Assembly: GCA_010094045.1 (NCBI GenBank)
Contig: ML986585.1
Coordinates: 547,270 to 611,269 of the forward strand
Direction: 5' to 3'
Length of the DNA: 64,000 nt
DNA from: Lojkania enalia
Lineage: Eukaryota; Ascomycota; Dothideomycetes; Pleosporales
Position numbers and translations under genes: made by a program. Shown piece after piece: positions 46,581-57,505 of the stretch. Position 1 is the first letter of the stretch; each line of letters opens with the position of its first letter. Under the pieces are notes generated by a model, which was not told where the DNA came from, ran no database searches, and was given only the letters and a program-made list of their open reading frames with translations.

Positions 46581-49500
46581 TGTATGAGTTACTTGAATCT
46601 AAGATGTTTGAAGAACATTAGTTACATTTGAGAAGCTCTGTGTTTAAGTTGTAGTTGGCCACTCTAGGCAGCAGTCCAGAATCCTTGGCCAGGATCAGCA
46701 AGGCTGCCATCTCGTCTATATCAGGCTAGGGCGGGGAAGGCAGTAATTCCCACTCCTTATATCGAATAGCAAACGAGCATACAATATTGACACTTGTTAT
46801 GCTGTTACCAAGCCGAACTTGATTCGACCTTGAACGCCCTGAACACCCTATGGTTGCCTGATTCAGCAACGCAATGCCGTTTAAGGCTTTCCTCCTATCC
46901 AGGACAAATCATCAAGAAATGCAGTTTTAACCTAGAGTATCATGACTTTGAATAATGCACCGAAAACACAGCCATCACGCATCATGTTACTCTCCCGACT
47001 GGCTCGCTCTTAGAACCTGTCCGATAAATTTGTGAAGGCAGAAACCACCCCAGCCAACCTACTAGACGACTGATCAAGCAAACCATCCCATTATCCCCCC
47101 TAGCTCAACTCGCCCAACTTGCGGCACAACCCATCGACTCCATCCACGCCTCACTTTACTATCGCCCTACGCCCAACCCAACGCTCTTTAGACCGTGCGC
47201 CTAACCCTCCAGAAACCCATCCCTCGCTATCAAACCGCTCATCTGCGGATCATCGCGTCAAAGACCGAACGCACTCGTACGAACCGCTATATATATATAC
47301 CCAATATATTAAACCGGCGATAGCCCAACCTAGGTAATCCCGGACATCCAAGACAAAATCATGCAAGCAATCCGACTCAGCTTTCGCGAAATCTCCGAAA
47401 GAAATATATTGCGCAGCACAATCCTTGTGCGACGCCGGCAATCCGTATCCGGACGATGGAAATCGGTGAGCTGAGCTGAGGGTCAAGATGATGGTTGTCT
47501 TTGCCGTGTGGCGAGCGTCCGGATATGGAATGGATGGGGTGGGAGCGCTGGAGAGTGTAGGAATGGTGCTGGTAAAGCGGCGAGGTTGGATGTAAGGCTC
47601 GGGCGCGGAAAAGGTAGGCAGGAAGGATGCGTGCGTGCGTAAGGATGGCGTCTTATGACCCGAATGGTCTTATCGATAGATATAGAATGCCGAGTCGAGT
47701 GAAACAGTCACTCATAGGATTCGGTGCGTGGTAACTGTGTCAGCCTTATGAAAACTCCATCTTACGAGTCGCAGAATAAGTTGGCAAATCAACAAATCGG
47801 ATCGGATGGCCTCCTCTCCACGAGCAGGATTACTGGCTTGCCATATTCCCCTTCGGTCAATAATAAACTTTGCATCCTACAATTTGTTTCAAGGCGAAGA
47901 AATCCTCTACGCCCGTCTCCATCCTTTCTCCGATCCTTCCTCCTCCCCCGCCAAATCCTGCAGTATCTTCCCCTCACAAGGCTGACCCAAGCCATCGACA
48001 ATTCTCACCTCATCAGCCACACCTAGAACAGTCTTCATCCCTACTAAACGAGCCGACCCGTCCCCATGGTTTGCCGTCATCCAACGTAAGCGGGGAACTG
48101 ATCTCGCTCGCGTGGTCTCCAGACTCTAATGCCTGTCATACGTAATGCTGACAGCTTGCTTAAAGAGTGTGAGCATGCAAAGAGCTGGACTGAAAGAAGT
48201 TGAATAAATGGCGTTTTGAGGTTGTTGGTGGTACACGTTTAGATTCATTATTTCACTATCCCGTGAGTTTGGGCGGACGCAGGGCGCTTGTGGCGTTCTT
48301 TGTGACTGAATGCTCACCACAAAGTCCCCGATTCAGAAAACACAAGGAAATCGTATGAAACGTAGTCGACAAGAGTTGAGGAAAATTGGACATCCTTGTC
48401 GAATAGAATAATATCGTAGCCCCTATCTCTTACTTGAGAATAAGCTCGTTCGTCCCCAATCCGCGCGCTTTAATTAATCTGGATTTTCTGCGTCCTTCAT
48501 GTTGATAATATCGGGGAACGTCAGCCACACATTCAACATTATCATGCACCAAGCACCTCGGCGCTTGTCGCCTTGATCCGGGATCCAGGTTTCAACGTCT
48601 CCTAACAACGCCGAAAGCCTTCAAGTCAACCGACGAAGCGAAGGCTGCAAAGACATATGTCGCCGAACATTAGCTTGCGTTTTCCCTCTGCCCTAGTTCT
48701 TTTCTGTTATCGAAAGGCCCGAAGAAATGCAAGCACGGTAGGGTTTGGCGCATTTATAGCCACACAAGTCGTCCTACAGCGCTGATCAGTCGTCTCGACT
48801 ATCCTTTCATCCCGCATATTTGCCAACCTCAAATTCAAACACATACCTAATTACAACCCTATTCCCCTCCTTCCAGACATCTCAAACATAAACATAACCC
48901 ACTCTTCTCCCAAACTTCCCCTCCCAGATCCACGGAAATAAGAGATTCCCAATGGCAAACCCGTCCACCCCCCTAAACCCCCGTCTCCTATGCACCGGAC
49001 TCCGACGACACCCGCCGCCCCACCACCCCAAATCCACGCATCGCACACCCATCTCATGCGCATCACATGCACTTTCCCTAACCGGCTAAACAACCTACAT
49101 ACGTGCGGAACATAGCCATGCCACCTATACATTCTAGTGCGGAGTACGCTCGTATCCATATATGTAGATAGATAGATATGGACCCAAGGCACTGGCACCG
49201 CTCGATTGCGATAGATCTGCGGCATAGAGGTTCGGAATAGGTAGGCGGTAATAAGATGTATGTGGTATGTAGCCACATAATCTCTGGCTACTGCAGGCAA
49301 GCGCGTGTGCGTGTGTGCGGAAAGATGGCGTAGCTAGTACTGCTAGGGAAAACGAAACGTCGAAACGTCGAAATGTCCGTTGCGGATCGGACGCGGGGTA
49401 TGGGACAAAGACTCCATTTCTGCAGGTGAATGCATGAATCAATGTGGGTTAGGAAGCGGAATCTCGGGAGGTAGGTATGAGATTAGGATAGGATAAACGC

Positions 49501-50610
49501 GCACCTAGACTTCTAAACAAAGAGGCTGTAGCGAGGCGAAGATATCGCAGTGTGCCATCTTGCTCTCGTCTGTTGGGAATTAGAAGAGTCAGTACGACCT
49601 TCATTCACTACATCGCTTAGACAAGAATAAGTGGTAGGTGAGACATGTGCAATCCCCCACAACCACAAACCACCAAGCCACCAAACCACATTAAAACATT
49701 CGGGACGTATGCCTATCTCCTCCCTACCCTATAAACCCGTCACCGAACCGCACACCCAATTAAACCAACAGGTCGATCATATATAGACACAGCACCATCA
49801 ACCTACCTCCCAAAGCCCCAGCGAACACCAACCTACACACCCCTCCCCTCACCTCGTCCCATGCATAACACGCAAGCACGTAGCCTCACCAATCGATCGT
49901 CCGGCACAAAATTGAGAGAGAAGAAAAAAAAACAAAAAATAAATTATTTGCACAGAAGTTTCTTAATGCCTTACTCCCCTACTACCAGCCCCCTTAGAAC
50001 ACACCCAGCAGACACGCAGCACCCACCCCACCCCTCCCACGCGCATACACGCAAAAAAATCCCCATTTTACGATCCCCATTCTTCCTCTCACTTCCCAAT
50101 ATCATAACCCGAAACTTGCACACAGACAATTTACCAATGCCATAGAAGAATCAAAATCTAGAAAACCTTCAGCCCAAAAGAAAACCGTGCTGTCTTCTCT
50201 CCATTCTCTCGATAAAAACCAAAAATTCCCATACACTTATCATAGATCCCATAACAAGGACCCCAAAAATAGATTAAAAAAAAAAAAAAAAGGGAAGATG
50301 ACAATACGTGCTAAAAGGTATCGAAAAGTATTTTCCCTCATAGGCCATTTCGAGGAAAATGTTGAGAAAAAAAAATGTTAGAAGAAAAACACTGTGTGTA
50401 TGTGTGAGAGAGGGGTAAACCTTATGCATCTCCCTCATAGCTCCTCTCGATAGTCCCTGTCCTAGCTTCCCCGAATAGTTCCTCTCGCCATCTCCTCTCC
50501 GTTCGTTAGCTCCTCAACATATGCTTTCTAAACAACTTCGTTCCCCCCACAAGACAATCCCAATATCTTCCTACCACCGCACCTTCGAATTGCTCAATCG
50601 GCCCATTTCC
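46581..50610. other. 4-kb gene-free region upstream of the F-box-like gene and downstream of RAS
   Basis: No conserved coding region. Open frames near 47.1-48.1 kb and on the minus strand at 48.85-49.4 kb are low-complexity or lack motifs. The part from about 49.6 to 50.6 kb is A/C-rich with an A16 run (50276-50291) and probably includes the RAS 3' UTR. A tandem AAACGTCG-type triple repeat lies near 49355-49375. No tRNA or snRNA was seen. Confidence 0.45.
50276..50291. repeat. Homopolymer A16
   Basis: An A run in the A/C-rich DNA downstream of the RAS gene (which reads on the minus strand). Confidence 0.8.
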
Positions 50611-50940
50611 CTACATAACCGTGCACCCACAGCAGCCCTTCTTCTCACTGTCGTCCTCGACGCCCATGCTCTTGATACCGTTGGGCGGGCCGCCCACCGG
50701 CGCGCCCGTATACGATGACATTTCCTTGTTGTATCTGCGAATTTCCCGGACGATATCGTAGAAGGCGTTGTCGACGTTGATGCGCGATTTCGCCGACGTC
50801 TCGATGAACTTGCAGCCGAACTGTCGCGCTAGGTCCTGACCCTCTGCGTCCCAGAGCGGGTTAGCACTGTCCCATAGGAGGAGGTAAGACAATGACTTTG
50901 CTAAAACACGCCGTCCCTCCCTTCCTCCAAAAATGTTTAA

Positions 50941-50976
<36 letters not shown>

Positions 50977-51619
50977 TTTATTTAAAACAAAAAGACGTGA
51001 TATGATATGATATGATATGATACGAAGATGAATCTGAGCGTGAATATGAATACGGACATACCCCGTGTAGACACCTGTCGCTCGCCGTCGAGATCGCACT
51101 TATTGCCGACGATGATCATGGGAAAGTAGTCTTTGTCCTTGACCCGGAGGATCTGCTGCTGGAACGTCATAATCTCCTCGAAGCTCTGGCGGTCGGTGAT
51201 GGAGTAGACGAGTAGGAAGCCCTCGCCCGTCCGCATGTACTGCTCGCGCATGGCCGAGTACTCCTCCTGGCCCGCCGTGTCGAGCACATCAAGTAGCGCC
51301 ACCTCGTCGTCAATGACGCACTGCTTGCGGTAGGAATCTGTATACGCCAAAATTGGGCTACCGTTATCCTGAATGCTCTCTGGTGGTTTTGCTGCCGCGC
51401 ACGGTGTTTGGAACGATGGGGGATGGGAACTCACCCTCGATGGTTGGATCATATTCGTCGACGAAGTGGCTCTGGATCAGTTGGATGGTTAAGCACGACT
51501 TTCCCACACCACCGCCGCCGACCACTACTAGCTTGTATTCTCGGAGAAACTGTGGGAGCGCAGGGTCAGCGGGCTGCCGAGGACAGGCGTGCTGCAGGGT
51601 AACGCACCGTTGATGCCAT
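50611..51619 (-). CDS. RAS1: Ras small GTPase
   Basis: Four exons on the minus strand, 51608-51619, 51435-51549, 51062-51337 and 50611-50843, encode 211 residues. Ras is a membrane-anchored GTP switch controlling cAMP/MAPK signalling, polarity and development in fungi. Seen: [14 protein letters not shown]; the P-loop GGGGVGKSC, with Gly17 and Gly18 matching human G12 and G13; the effector loop DEYDPTIED across intron 2; switch [18 protein letters not shown]; the guanine specificity motifs NKCD and ETSAK; and a Cys-rich tail ending [10 protein letters not shown]. The last four residues (CTVM) are a CaaX box predicted to be farnesylated, with Cys just upstream for palmitoylation. Exon 1 has only four codons. 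The introns are 58, 97 and 218 nt; the third contains an A/T homopolymer palindrome and a TATGA repeat. Key residues are all present. The exact paralogue name is by likeness to fungal Ras1. Confidence 0.95.
50941..51022. repeat. T11-A25 palindromic tract and (TATGA)n inside a RAS intron
   Basis: Within intron 3 of the Ras gene, a run of 11 T is followed directly by 25 A (50941-50976), then after about 20 bases by five copies of a TATGA unit (50998-51022). In RNA the T and A runs could form a hairpin. Confidence 0.85.
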
Positions 51620-53094
51620 TGTGTGGACCGTTTACTGGATGAAAGAGAGACGGAACTGCAAGGAGGAGACAGCGCGATGGCGGATGCTCGGGCGCTGCTG
51701 GGGAGGTAGCTACAGTAGCTAGGTAGGTAGGTAGGTAGCCAGACAGACCAAGCCGAGCTCTGCTGCGGCCAAATGAGGAGGCGGGAAAACGAGCGGAGTA
51801 GGCACACTCGGCACGGGGGAGGGAAGGAGGATCAAGGGAGGCGGCTCCGAGTGAAGGGCGCGCAGTCGATCTCGGGGCGTGTAGGAGCAATTGACGTCGC
51901 TGTGGGCTGGGGTCCGAAGGGAAGGAGGGGATGGGAGAAGCAAGAAGACTGGGCGTGTTGGATGATGATGGGATTGCTGCGGCAGCAGAGATGGGGAAGT
52001 AGTGGTGGCAGTGAGGGAGTGGTAGCAGGCACGGACAGGGCGCAACAAAAACGAGCACCTAAGCGGAGGGTGTGGGTATCTAGCGCGAGTAGGAAGACGG
52101 TAGCTTGGCCTGTCCTGTGTCTGCGAGGCCTGAGTAGCCCTGAACGAACTGGGACCGGGACTGAGCCTGATTCGTAGCGACGGCAGCGTTTTTGGCGCTG
52201 CGCAGTGGGTGGCCTGGGCGTCCGAAGAGAGCGAAGAGAGTGAACGGCCAGCAGCAGTAGTATGTACCGCTTGGTGTCTACTGCGCCGCCCGCCCAGCAA
52301 AAGAAACGCCCGCATCCTCCCCGGCGGGCCCAGCGAGTGCGCGAGCCAGAGCGCAGATGGCAGAGCCTGAGCCTGAGCCTGAGCGGTTAAAGCGGCGGAT
52401 GGGCGAGGCCTCTCCAACCACAGCACACAACGCAGGCCACAGCGCCGTTCACTTCACTCCACCGTTCGCTCGCGCCATACAGATACAGTAGTTGGGGTAG
52501 CTAGGCTGGCCGTCACATCACGCTCCTGCAGGGCACCCAACACTCCACCACACTTACTTATCCTCTCCTCCCACACTAACTCCAGCGCCCACAAAGAAAA
52601 GAACCCCTCCAGCATATCAGCTGGCTGCGAAAAAGGTTAGGCGGCTCAGTCTCTCCCCCTCCCGCGCCGGAGAAGCCCAGAGCCAGAGCCCGCACTCTCT
52701 CTGCTGGTGCTGCGGGATGCGATGCGGGATTGCGGCCTGCGGAAGACGGACTCCACCGCGCTGCCCTGCGCTGCACTGCACTGCAATGCTCTGCACTCCA
52801 CTCGAACCTGACGATGCATTATTATTGGAAAAGCCCACCTCCGTCCGTCTGTCGTCGCGCGCGCTATCCACCGTCCTGTTTGTCCTGTCCTGTCCGCCCG
52901 TCGCTTTCTCGCCTAGAAACCGCATTTCACATGATTCCTCGCCGATGCGGGCGCCAAAGCGCAGAAGCGGATACCACACGGCAGGGGGGACCCTCTGCTC
53001 TGGTCGGCGTTGCACGGGCGGCGCTCGGCGGGCGGATGCGTGTGTACTTACTGCATGCTGTATGTATGTTCCTTGGTATGTATGGCTGTATGTG

Positions 53095-53136
53095 CTGTGC
53101 CTGTGCCTGTGCCTGCACCTGTGCCTGTGCCTGTAG
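53095..53136. repeat. CTGTGC hexamer array (about 7 units)
   Basis: Seven imperfect tandem CTGTGC units; units 4 and 7 differ by one or two bases. Confidence 0.85.
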
Positions 53137-53286
53137 AACCCGCCGCCGGCATCTATTCACATTCGATGCGGCGTCCATGCTGGATGCCACGAGGGCTGCA
53201 CGCGAAAACTCGCGAATAATTGCCCACCTCCACGATCCCGCCCCCCTGCCCTAGCACGCCGCAAGAATGCAGGAGAAGCGAAGATA

Positions 53287-53310
53287 TTTTTTTAAAAAAA
53301 AAAAAAAAAA
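53287..53310. repeat. T7-A17 tract
   Basis: A T run joined directly to an A run, the same arrangement as the T11-A25 tract in the RAS intron 2.3 kb away. Confidence 0.85.
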
Positions 53311-53668
53311 GGAACAGTCAAGCCTGCATATGCACGTATTATCCGTCTATCGCTGTCCATCACAATATTGTTGTTATCCTCTGTGGGTACGCCGCCCAGC
53401 CCACCCCCCCTGATATCAATATTGGCGTGGCGTGTAGCGTCGCCTAGTTGGGGGCTACGGCATGCCTTCTACGCTTTTTCGAGAAGCCTCCCCTCCCATT
53501 AGCACCAGCAAGCTGACGTCGATTATAAGCCCTGTCCAGCATCCTCTTCTATTCTATTTTGACCACCACCCTTCCCCGGACCCAACATCCCCGATATATC
53601 ATACATGTACAAACAAGAGAAGGTAGTTGGCTAGATGATGGTGAACGAGATGCAGCGATCCATCCAAT

Positions 53669-54847
53669 TCAGCCCGACGCGAGTTTGCCTGCCTCTGGAT
53701 CAGGGTGTTCTGGGTCGTCTTCCCCCTCCACCGACACGCGATGCCCCTGAACTGCTTTTTCAACCTCAGGCACCAGAGACTCCATATACTCAAGGTCCCT
53801 ACCGACAAGCGTGACCGTGTTGAGTTCCTTGCCCCATCTCGGGTAACTTCCCACCTTGACCCCCTTCGGCCCGGCTTTGGCTGCTAGCTGCGTTAGAAAT
53901 TCGGCAATCGCGCTTTCGGCCATGGGAGTAGAAAATAGTATCCGTTGTACGCCTTTGCCCTCAGGATCCGTCAGTCTTGGCAGAAGGCGAGGTTTCAGCC
54001 CATCCAGCATGCTCTGGAATAGGCTCGGCACGCCGGGCAGTATGTGGATATTGCCGTTGACACAGCTAATAGGAACCCATAAATTATCGTCTACGAACAG
54101 CACCTGCTCCTCGTAGGGCCGCGAGTCATCCAGGGGAAGCTCTACCATTCGCTTCTTCGCAGTAAGTGCTGCCGAGGGGACGTTCCAATCAAAGTTGGGT
54201 TGCGATTTGTGTGGTTTTGATAGCCGCTTCATGCGGTCAAACGCCTCCTCATGCAGCTTCAGTGGCAGATTAAATGCTTTGGCAATGGATTGGTACGTGA
54301 TGTCGTCGTGTCTGAGCGGAGGCATCGGAGTTAGCGATAATAGAGTACAGCATGATGGCTGCGCAGCGCTCACGTAGGACCAATCCCCCCTGACGTGACT
54401 ACGAAGTCGTAGGTTTTAGACATGCGCCGCGCAGCTTCTACAATCTCATTCTCGTCATCCGCGATGACTTCTATCCGTCGCAGGCTGATCCCCAGAGCAA
54501 AGCAAAATTTGGCCATGTACGCCTAGCCAACAACATTAGCTGAGCCCGCGCCGCAATGCAGGAGCGCGAAGGGCTTACCGAGTTCGTATCGACTGTCTTG
54601 AAGACGCGTTAGCTGCCTAGCCAATTAATCCGAAAAGAATGAAGTTTCGATGGCTTACCTTGCCTCCAAGCACCTCGTCGCCAATAATCAGACAGGCCGC
54701 CGTGTGGATGAGCCCCTTGGCCTGCGTCGGTGCTGCCATGGCCGATGACGTTATGGCGGAAGCGCGGGGATTCGCTGCAGAGGGGTGTGCAAAGTTGGGC
54801 AATGGGCGCGAGAGATGCCTGACCACCTGATTGAGTCTACTGAACAT
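53669..54847 (-). CDS. MoCF/CinA-type molybdopterin-binding-domain protein with possible mitochondrial leader
   Basis: Four exons on the minus strand, 54659-54847, 54579-54596, 54374-54522 and 53669-54311, encode 332 residues. Exon 2 is only 18 nt. The protein has the MoCF/MoaB-like nucleotide or pterin-binding fold also found in CinA and at the N-terminus of some FAD synthases. Seen: ACLIIGDEVLGGKTVDTNSA at about 53-72; RRIEVIADDENEIVEAARRM; the family signature VVTSGGIGPTHDDITYQSIA; and a C-terminal part with ISCVNGNIHILPGVPSLFQS. The first 45 residues (MFSRLNQVVRHLSRPL onward) are basic, hydroxylated and nearly free of acidic residues, resembling a mitochondrial leader; Met38 is an alternative cytosolic start. 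Enzymatic activity is not established for these fungal proteins. Divergent from AIM7. Confidence 0.87.
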
Positions 54848-55111
54848 CGGAGTTTCAGATAGAGGCTGTTGTACAGCGGAGGATGCTGAGTAGCTAGTTG
54901 CATAGAAAGAAGAGCAGTGAGTGCTTCTCTGCCGGCAGTCTTGGTCGTTCGACGAGTCAAGGCCCCGCACACGCGAGCCATGCCTACTTGGTATCTCGAG
55001 CCAAATAATCACCTCATCAGCCTTACCACCTTACATCCCTCGACCTTAGTCGCGAAACACCTCAAACTTTGTTCCCCAGCGGCCGTTTCTTGCCCTCGAC
55101 GCGTCGCCGAA
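54848..55111. promoter_or_regulatory. Divergent promoter region, MoCF-domain gene / AIM7
   Basis: 264 bp between two divergent ATGs. Both core promoters must lie here or inside the neighbouring transcripts. No factor site is claimed. Confidence 0.45.
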
Positions 55112-55818
55112 ATGGTACGATTCTATGTCCCCTACCCCTCGCATCCCGAGCTAACCCCGCGTCTCCGTGCGCAGTCCTCCGAGGCCAGACTCTACACCTT
55201 CTCGCAAGAGACTAAGGACAAGCTCCGCAAGTTCCGCCTCGGGACATCGCGAGCGCAGAAACCGCAGGCAGTCATCTGTACGCACACGATCTCTACAGTA
55301 CTACCACCATCCATGCCTGAATCTGCAACGCCCCTCGTCGCAACCATGCCATTCCCGACCCCAACCATCATCATGATAATCCCACCCGGCCGTTGCACCC
55401 GGCGCTGATCCTTTCTCCTTTCCCCGCCCAGACCAAATCGACAAGAAGACCATGGAGATCCAGCAAGCGGACGAAGACACCTACTCCGACATCCCCAGCC
55501 TCGCCGACGAGCTGCCGGACCACGCACCCCGCTTCGTGCTGCTCAGCTACCCTCTCACCCTCGTATGACCGCCCTCGCGACCGGCCATGTCATTTCACTG
55601 CATTACATGCCGCTGATCAGGTACAGGATTCCGGACGCTTGGCCGTGCCGTACGTGATGCTGTACTACCTGCCCGTCACCTGCAATAACGAGGTCCGCAT
55701 GCTGTATGCCGGCGCTAAGGAACTGATGCGGAATACGGCCGAGGTGGGACGCATTATTGAGATTGATTCTGCTGAGGAATTGGATGATATTGAGGCGAGA
55801 TTGAAGGAACATTCGTGA
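55112..55818 (+). CDS. AIM7: Glia maturation factor homologue (ADF-homology domain, Aim7)
   Basis: Four exons, 55112-55114, 55175-55277, 55432-55562 and 55627-55818, encode 142 residues. GMF proteins bind the Arp2/3 complex, dissolve branched actin junctions and block new branching. Seen: SSEARLYTFSQETKDKLRKF, FRLGTSRAQKPQAVIYQIDK, the strand PRFVLLSYPLTL, VPYVMLYYLPVTCNNEVRML and AGAKELMRNTAEVGRIIEI: a complete, single ADF-homology domain. Exon 1 supplies only the ATG codon, then a 60-nt intron. The last intron has two possible acceptors six bases apart (exon at 55621 or 55627); the second gives the family-like LTL-DSGRL, the first would add Val-Gln. Introns are 60, 154 and 64 nt, all GT-AG. 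Length fits the family. Confidence 0.93.
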
Positions 55819-57505
55819 TGATAGAGCTTGGGTAGAAGGTGAGGAAGAAGTATAGTCTACATATTTGTATAGGTAGCTGGCTCTGCGGATCTAAATGGTA
55901 GTTCTATTCTGGGACGGTGGGTAGATACGGTATGAGTTTATTGGGGTCCCATAGGTTGATTGAACATTTACTAGACCTCACGGTTTACAGCGGCTCCTGA
56001 CATTAGGTTCGAGTAAGGACGAGCGCACCGTATCCTTTCTCCATCAACCTCTCTGTTCGCAAACCACGTCTTCACGGGCTACCTCACCAAATACCGCATT
56101 TATATAATCTGTCAAAACAAATTCTTTAAAACGAGCGCATATATCAGCAAAACCTTGGAACTGACATGCTTCCTACGCGCCTCAATTTGCATTCCATATA
56201 TCATCCTACCAATCACACAGCACCACCCCCCTAGAAATTAAAAATTTGAAATTCAAAATTCCCGGGATCTGCCATCTAGCATCCCATCCCACTACCAACT
56301 TGCCAAACTCCGATCTCTAAGACACAAATATGATGCCACCATAATTATCACTAAGACTCTCCGGATCGCAGACAAAGGGTGGCGCAGGAGTGACATACAG
56401 TGACATACCCTACACTAGTACCTCCAGCTTCCTCTTAAGACTTGGCGCAAGTGTGATTTTTAAGCTGTGCAAGGGGGAGTGGGCCAATCAGGGTGGCCAC
56501 GTGCGTCGTACATATATATTTATATATATATGTGTGTGTGTGTATGTGGATATGTGGGTAGGCAGCCTGAGAGGGGTGCTGCTTTAGCGGCGGTGTGATG
56601 GGGGATGTTTTCTCCCCCTCTGGTCTCTCTCTCTATACTTCTGTATCTTTTCTTTTTTGCTCTTTTGATATGGAGGGGAAAGGGATGGTTCTCGATTGAG
56701 TAAGCGATGGTAGGGTTGATGGAGAGGTTTTTTTTTGAATGACAGTTCTTGTATGGCTGTTCTTGTTTTGCGGGAATAAACTCTTCATTGGTATATATAA
56801 TATGGGATTATTCAATTCTACTTTGAATCGGTCGATCATACTAATGAACTAATTCAACCCACGTGCCAGCGGGTTTATAACTTCCAAGATACAATATCTC
56901 GAATATTGGAATCTACAAATTGGTCGCTTTTTGAAAGGGCGAGCATACGACTACGATGTGTGAGTAGGTAGAATGGTTTATGTGCTATGCAGGTGCTGGC
57001 GGTGTTGGCGTATTTTTACTTGGCGAGGATTCAAGGTGATGCTGTGATGAGATGAAGTAGAGCATTCTATACTCTTATTTGAATTTTGGATTTGTGGATA
57101 GGAGTATAGGCTTGGATGTTTTGATTTTAGTATGATCGGGTTGTTGGATGGGAGGTATGGGCTTGGGCTTGTTGGTGTCAACCGCTCTTGCCTTTTGGGG
57201 TATATCAGCCTGATCTAGCTCGGCCTCGCTCGATGCTTTCGCCCACATCTGTTCCTTCTCCAAACTTGAGATGCACTTGAATCTGAAATGCATGCCAAAG
57301 TTCGATATCATAACAGCTGCCGTTCGTGGCGCCATCCCCATTTGGCTTCGCGTGGGGGCCAAAGCCGATCATGGCTAGTTGAGGCTCCGAGTGATCGCCA
57401 GTCGCGTAGTTAACCTCGTTGCTTTCACGGTGGACCAAAACCAGCTTAAAGTATCTTTCGCACTAAAATCTTCAAGTTCCAGATTCCCCATTGCACAAGA
57501 AGACC
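55819..57505. other. 1.7-kb intergenic region AIM7 - HET gene
   Basis: AT-leaning DNA with a TA/TG microsatellite (56511-56546). Two overlapping minus-strand open frames at 57.08-57.44 kb have no recognised motif. No RNA gene seen. Confidence 0.5.
56511..56546. repeat. (TA)n-(TG)n microsatellite
   Basis: An imperfect TA run passes into about six TG units. Confidence 0.85.

Larger units (their letters stand above)
51620..53668. other. 2-kb region: RAS promoter/leader and MoCF-gene 3' flank
   Basis: GC-rich, C/T-rich DNA without a conserved gene. Near RAS there are GGTA tetramer repeats (about 51718-51738) and CCTGAG hexamer repeats (about 52362-52385), typical of long fungal 5' leaders. Overlapping open frames on both strands are low complexity. 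Also present are the CTGTGC array at 53095-53136 and a T7-A17 tract at 53287-53310. Confidence 0.5.

Noticed and set aside
48851..49442. Minus-strand frames with Gly/Trp-rich translation
   Set aside because: Low complexity, no splice structure, far from a promoter; no family resemblance.
51528..52426. Long minus-strand frames upstream of the RAS ATG
   Set aside because: Ser/Pro/Leu-rich translation of a C/T-rich 5' leader; the Ras protein is complete without them.
57075..57438. Two minus-strand frames of 77 and 95 codons ahead of the HET gene
   Set aside because: They overlap each other in different frames and show no recognisable domain; kept only as part of the intergenic note.
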